In this document: positions 24,355 through 27,331 of the stretch, piece by piece | Numbering within the stretch: position 1 is the first letter of the stretch | How the letters are laid out: each line of letters opens with the position of its first letter | Assembly (NCBI GenBank): GCA_964407525.1 | Contig: CAYOWC010000030.1 | Span: forward strand, 1 to 27,331 | Length of the DNA: 27,331 nt | Reading direction: 5' to 3' | Source: DUZB01 sp964407525 | GTDB taxonomy: Bacteria; Desulfobacterota; DSM-4660; Desulfatiglandales; Desulfatiglandaceae | Made by a program: the position numbers and the translations under genes | The notes under the pieces: model-generated | Seen by the model: only the letters and a program-made list of their open reading frames with translations | What the model was told of the DNA's origin: nothing | Database searches by the model: none

Positions 24355-24377
24355 TGGGGTCAATACTGTATTTTACG
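24352..24377 (-). promoter_or_regulatory. AATAC-N-GTATT box, copy 2
   Basis: A perfect palindrome AATAC-T-GTATT (24362-24372) lies within a block that matches copy 1 (21225-21251) over ATGGGG, CAATAC, GTATTTT. It lies between the divergent barrel gene and response-regulator gene, centred near -48 of the barrel promoter and about 85 bp before the regulator ATG. It could serve both directions. Confidence 0.45.
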
Positions 24378-24451
24378 TTCATAAAAGGTGTACCTTGCTC
24401 TGGTGGGACCGAATGTTTTTCTTTGCTCGGCCCCATTTCATGGACCCCACG

Positions 24452-25111
24452 ATGAAAAAACCATACCGTCTGGTAATCGCAGAAGATCATACCATCCTTA
24501 GAGAAGGATTGACAGCGCTTATTCGCTCTGATTCAGAACTTGAAGTTATTGGGGAGGCCAGAGACGGTAGGGATGCCGTTCACTGTGTTGAAAAACTCCA
24601 CCCTGATCTTGTTCTAATGGACCTGTCCATGCCCAAAATGCACGGTTTGGAGGCCATCAAAGAAATAAAGAGTCGATTCCCTGACACGAGGGTGCTCACC
24701 CTTACGGTTCATAAAACCGAGGAATATGTTTATGCGGCCCTCCGGGCGGGGGCGGACGGATATGTGCTTAAAGATGCCACCCATGCCGAACTATCCCTGG
24801 CCATTAAAAATATTCTGAAAGGCAACCGTTATCTGAGTCCTTCCATATCAGCGAAGGTTATAGAAGGTTATCTGGAGGGGACAAAGGCACCCGTGGAGAA
24901 CTCAGCATGGGATGATACGCTTACCCAGAGGGAGCGCGAGATACTCAAACTCATCGCCGAGGGCCACAAAAACAAAGAGATTGCCGGGATGCTCTACATA
25001 AGCCCGAAGACCGTTGAAAAACACCGGTCCAACCTTATGCAGAAGCTGGATCTTCACAATGTGGCAGCTATAACGGCCTATGCCATAGAAAAAGGGCTTG
25101 TTGAACGGTGA
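24452..25111 (+). CDS. NarL/FixJ-family response regulator
   Basis: This 219-residue two-domain regulator has a receiver domain (about 4-120) with acidic pocket E11-D12, phospho-acceptor D57 (LVLMDLSMP), T85 and K107. A LuxR-type helix-turn-helix occupies about 155-215 (LTQREREILKLIAEG and YISPKTVEKHRSNL). It should bind DNA as a dimer when phosphorylated. The start at 24452 begins the canonical receiver sequence; an in-frame ATG at 24440 and a longer open frame exist, and no ribosome site is strong. It is divergent from the barrel-cytochrome run, and a palindrome lies in the shared control region, so this cluster is its likely target. Its 3' end overlaps the convergent sensor-kinase gene by 34 bp. 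Confidence 0.95.
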   Translation: MKKPYRLVIAEDHTILREGLTALIRSDSELEVIGEARDGRDAVHCVEKLHPDLVLMDLSMPKMHGLEAIKEIKSRFPDTRVLTLTVHKTEEYVYAALRAGADGYVLKDATHAELSLAIKNILKGNRYLSPSISAKVIEGYLEGTKAPVENSAWDDTLTQREREILKLIAEGHKNKEIAGMLYISPKTVEKHRSNLMQKLDLHNVAAITAYAIEKGLVER

Positions 25112-26511
25112 AACTCCGCCGGGCAGGGGAGCGACACTGCGATGTGGGTACCTCTGGCGGAAGAAGATTCCATTTCAAAAAACCCACCTGACAAAATAGC
25201 TCGCTCTTTCATGCTGGTTAAGCCGAGCCCGGGGGTAGATTCTTGTGGTTTTAATGCGGTCTTCATATCGAATCCACGCCCGTTATCTTCGATCAACAGG
25301 TCTATCCATTCGCCTCTTTTTTTAAGAACCACATGCACCAGATCGGCTTGGCTGTGTTTGGCAATATTGTTGAACGCCTCCTGCAATATCCTGAAAATGG
25401 GAGTCTTGAGTTCAAGAGGGACCTCTTCTTCTTTCAGAAGGATCTCCTTCTCAACTCGAATGCGCCCATAGATTTTCATGAACTCCCGGGAGAACCAGGA
25501 AATAGTTGCCACGATACCGAGATCGTCCAGAATCGGAGGCCTCAGATTCTTGCAGATCGTACGCACTTCTTCAACGGCGTCCTGAATCATGGCAACTACC
25601 GAGCCCAGGGCCTGGGAACACGCAAGTGTTTCTCTCCCTTTCAGTTCTTTCAGTCCGGTTTCAACTTGAAATTTAACGGCGCTCAGGGTTTGTCCTATGC
25701 CATCATGGAGTTCCAGGGCAATGTGTCTTCTTTCTTCTTCCTGAGAGGTCAAAAGTTGTGTGCTAAGCCGGCGAAGCTGTTCCTCGGATTGTTGAAGGGC
25801 ATTTTCGGTTGTCTTGTGTTTGCCGATTTCTTTGGATAGACTGATGTTGGTTTCTGTTAGTTTTGCCGTCCTTTCATGAACCCTCTTTTCCAGTTCATCC
25901 CGGGTTCTGCGAAGCCTGTCCTCTATCTGTTTATACCGGGTAAAATCTCTCAGGATAACCATTTTATCAACCCGTCCATCCAGATGGAAAATGGGGCATT
26001 GGGCCACATTGTAGAAATGCCCGTCAGCTGGGCTCACTACTTCATATTCGGCGTATTCTCCCCTCTGTATCTTATCGTTCACACACCAGGGGCAAATGCT
26101 TTCCTGGTGATGAATCCCTTTATGGCAAAGGTCTCCGATGGCATCACTGCCTGACCTTCTGATCATGGCCGGGTTCATGTAAATGATTCGATAGTCTGCG
26201 GAACATATGTAAACGGGATCGTGCATCGCCTCCATCATCAAACGGTATTTCTTTTCTTGCTCCCGGAGAGCGTTGAGAACACGGCTGCGCTCCTGGATTT
26301 GCTTGTCCATGGGTCGGTATAAAAAAAAATAGAAACCCGGTGACAGCAGGACGACAAGGAAGCAGGAATCAAGGAAGATTTGTCCCCAGAAAGGGGGGTG
26401 AAACAGAAAGGAAATCAAGGCCATCACTAAGGCCTCACAAAGAAAAACAAACAGGATAAAGATGCCCACCCTGAAAATATTTGATTTTCTATTTAGAAAA
26501 TTTTTTTCCAT
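25078..26511 (-). CDS. HisKA_3 sensor histidine kinase with Cys-rich PAS domain
   Basis: This 477-residue inner-membrane kinase has two membrane segments (about 14-37 and 45-65) with almost no periplasmic loop, so sensing is probably cytoplasmic or in the membrane. A PAS domain (about 88-195) carries C103, C129, C140, C143 and C172, including the CPWC pair (140-143). A coiled coil (about 196-255) leads to a NarX/DegS-type dimerisation domain with H269 in LELHDGIGQT. The HATPase_c domain has N381/N382 (LQEAFNNIAKHS), D409 (IEDNGRGFD) and GLGLTSMKERA. HisKA_3 kinases normally pair with NarL-type regulators, so the convergent neighbour is the natural partner. The cysteines could sense redox or bind a metal or heme; this is inference. 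Confidence 0.94.
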   Translation of the reverse strand: MEKNFLNRKSNIFRVGIFILFVFLCEALVMALISFLFHPPFWGQIFLDSCFLVVLLSPGFYFFLYRPMDKQIQERSRVLNALREQEKKYRLMMEAMHDPVYICSADYRIIYMNPAMIRRSGSDAIGDLCHKGIHHQESICPWCVNDKIQRGEYAEYEVVSPADGHFYNVAQCPIFHLDGRVDKMVILRDFTRYKQIEDRLRRTRDELEKRVHERTAKLTETNISLSKEIGKHKTTENALQQSEEQLRRLSTQLLTSQEEERRHIALELHDGIGQTLSAVKFQVETGLKELKGRETLACSQALGSVVAMIQDAVEEVRTICKNLRPPILDDLGIVATISWFSREFMKIYGRIRVEKEILLKEEEVPLELKTPIFRILQEAFNNIAKHSQADLVHVVLKKRGEWIDLLIEDNGRGFDMKTALKPQESTPGLGLTSMKERAILSGGFFEMESSSARGTHIAVSLPCPAEFHRSTSPFSMA

Positions 26512-26552
26512 GGTAAAATAAGGGAGTTTTTAAAATTTAAGTTCCCGAAGGG

Positions 26553-26612
26553 GTTGAAGGATACGAGCATACCTCTGCTCATCTTATAGCAGAGGCAACG
26601 AACCTTCACAAC
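26553..26612. other. compound stem-loop between kinase and esterase genes
   Basis: CCTCTGCT (26572-26579) and AGCAGAGG (26588-26595) form a perfect 8-bp stem with an 8-nt loop. It is nested inside imperfect arms GTTGAAGG (26553-26560) and CCTTCACAAC (26603-26612). It lies in the 295-bp gap between divergent genes, within the likely kinase leader on the minus strand. Terminator function is unlikely because no T tract follows on either strand. Confidence 0.45.
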
Positions 26613-26655
26613 TACGAAATCTCCGGCGAAATGTGCCAGGAATTATTTTTGAACT

Positions 26656-26679
26656 TTACACAAGTCGCGACGTGTGTAA
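26656..26679. promoter_or_regulatory. near-perfect 24-bp palindrome, probable operator
   Basis: The left half TTACACAAGTCG and right half CGACGTGTGTAA pair at 11 of 12 positions (only 26663/26672 fails). It lies 128 bp before the esterase start and about 145 bp before the kinase start. Size and symmetry fit a dimeric repressor site. The rest of the 295-bp gap shows only the stem-loop at 26553-26612 and the esterase ribosome site. Confidence 0.6.
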
Positions 26680-26806
26680 TAAGCCACAATAATTTACTGT
26701 TTTGGTGCCCTAAATGCTGCCTGCATTATTGCTGCTATTGGCCGAAATGACGATTAAAACCCCATTTCAACATCCCTGTCTAAACATGCAAAGAAGGAGC
26801 AAATCC

Positions 26807-27331
26807 ATGGAAGTTCAAAGACCTGATACTCAAACCGAGGAACTCTTGAAGCGACTGGCCGCAAGGGGTGCGCCCGCCGTTACGGAGCTTACCCCTGAAG
26901 AAGCCAGAGTCGCGCGAAACCCCCTTTTCGTAGAATTAGGCGGTTCTCCGGAAGATGTAGCCGAGGTTCGGGACCAAAGCATTCCTGGTCCGGCTGGTGA
27001 TATTCCCATTCGCATATATACGCCTCAAGGATCCGGAAATTTCCCCATCCTGGTTTATTTTCACGGCGGAGGCTGGGTCATCGGGAACCTGGATACCCAT
27101 GACAGTCTCTGCAGAGGTTTGGCCAATGAAGCTTCCTGCGTGGTAGTGGCAGTGGACTATGGATTGTCACCGGAAAGGAAGTTTCCCGGACCCTTGGAAG
27201 ATGGCTACGAAGCGACAAAATGGGTAGCAGAACATGCCCGAGAGTTTCGTGGAGACCCTACCCGAATAGCTGTGGGAGGCGACAGTGCGGGGGGCAATAT
27301 GGCAACGGTGGTGTGTCTTATGGCAAGGGAT
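26807..27331 (+). CDS. HSL-family alpha/beta hydrolase (esterase/lipase), 5' part
   Basis: The first 175 residues of a carboxylesterase of the hormone-sensitive-lipase family are present; the gene runs off the window. The oxyanion-hole motif HGGGW is at 86-90 and the nucleophile elbow GDSAGGN at 158-164 (Ser160). The typical link DYGLSPERKFPGPLEDGYEA lies between them. The acid and histidine of the triad would be beyond the window end. No signal peptide is seen, so it is probably cytoplasmic. AAGGAG (26794-26799) is 7 bp before the ATG, which fixes the start. It is transcribed away from the sensor kinase and has a palindromic site upstream; it is probably unrelated to the copper/redox cluster. 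Confidence 0.93.
   Translation, partial: MEVQRPDTQTEELLKRLAARGAPAVTELTPEEARVARNPLFVELGGSPEDVAEVRDQSIPGPAGDIPIRIYTPQGSGNFPILVYFHGGGWVIGNLDTHDSLCRGLANEASCVVVAVDYGLSPERKFPGPLEDGYEATKWVAEHAREFRGDPTRIAVGGDSAGGNMATVVCLMARD

Noticed and set aside
1..27331. CRISPR arrays, tRNA or rRNA genes, transposases
   Set aside because: No regularly spaced repeats, no clover-leaf or rRNA-like stretches and no transposase-like reading frames were noticed.

Overview
The window looks like chromosomal DNA of a Gram-negative anaerobe, most likely a member of the former Deltaproteobacteria (Desulfobacterota). The evidence is a multiheme c-type cytochrome, NosL-type copper proteins, a Cus-type RND efflux pair, an outer-membrane beta-barrel and strong AGGAGG-type ribosome sites. 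The taxon is inferred from gene content, not proven.

Layout. At the left edge, plus strand: a MoaD/ThiS-like sulfur-carrier protein (75-359) and a secreted, highly charged protein of unknown function (523-1197). Then 14 consecutive minus-strand genes run from 24261 down to 1388. In transcription order they are: small outer-membrane barrel (23437-24261); nine-heme cytochrome c with a fibronectin-like N terminus (21316-23178); giant 1774-residue secreted mosaic protein ending in a parallel beta-helix (15791-21115); three cupredoxin/multicopper-oxidase-like proteins (14448-15632, 13105-14436, 12002-13084); a secreted unknown (11459-11953); two NosL-family proteins (10818-11345, 10166-10693); a small membrane-anchored protein (9845-10147); an FtsX/MacB-type permease and its ATPase (8712-9848, 8000-8686); a polytopic membrane protein with a DsbB-like CPFC motif (6951-8003); and a CusB/CusA-type metal efflux pair (5314-6954, 1388-5305). 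On the right are a NarL-type response regulator (+) and a HisKA_3 sensor kinase (-) that meet tail to tail and overlap by 34 bp, then the start of an HSL-type esterase cut by the window end (26807-27331).

How the genes may work together. The downstream half (NosL pair, ABC transporter, thiol-redox-like membrane protein, CusBA) resembles a copper handling and maturation set but has no nitrous oxide reductase in the window. The upstream half is a predicted surface/periplasmic redox set. The most striking point is that the copper ligands of one multicopper oxidase appear to be divided between two neighbouring polypeptides. The first (14448-15632) carries a complete type 1 site and four of the trinuclear-centre histidines; the second (13105-14436) carries the other four, and its type 1 cysteine is replaced by serine. 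The third paralogue has lost nearly all ligands. This suggests a heteromeric copper oxidase, supplied by the linked copper genes and possibly wired to the nonaheme cytochrome at the cell surface. The electron donor, electron acceptor and metal substrate are not known.

Regulation. Two putative minus-strand promoters, before the outer-membrane barrel gene and before the giant gene, share an AATAC-N-GTATT palindrome at the same place just upstream of the -35 box. This implies common control, perhaps by the adjacent response regulator. A separate TTGACA promoter precedes the NosL half. A 196-bp nested inverted repeat lies between the barrel and cytochrome genes, and a near-perfect 24-bp palindrome lies before the esterase. 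I saw no tRNA, rRNA, CRISPR array or transposase gene.
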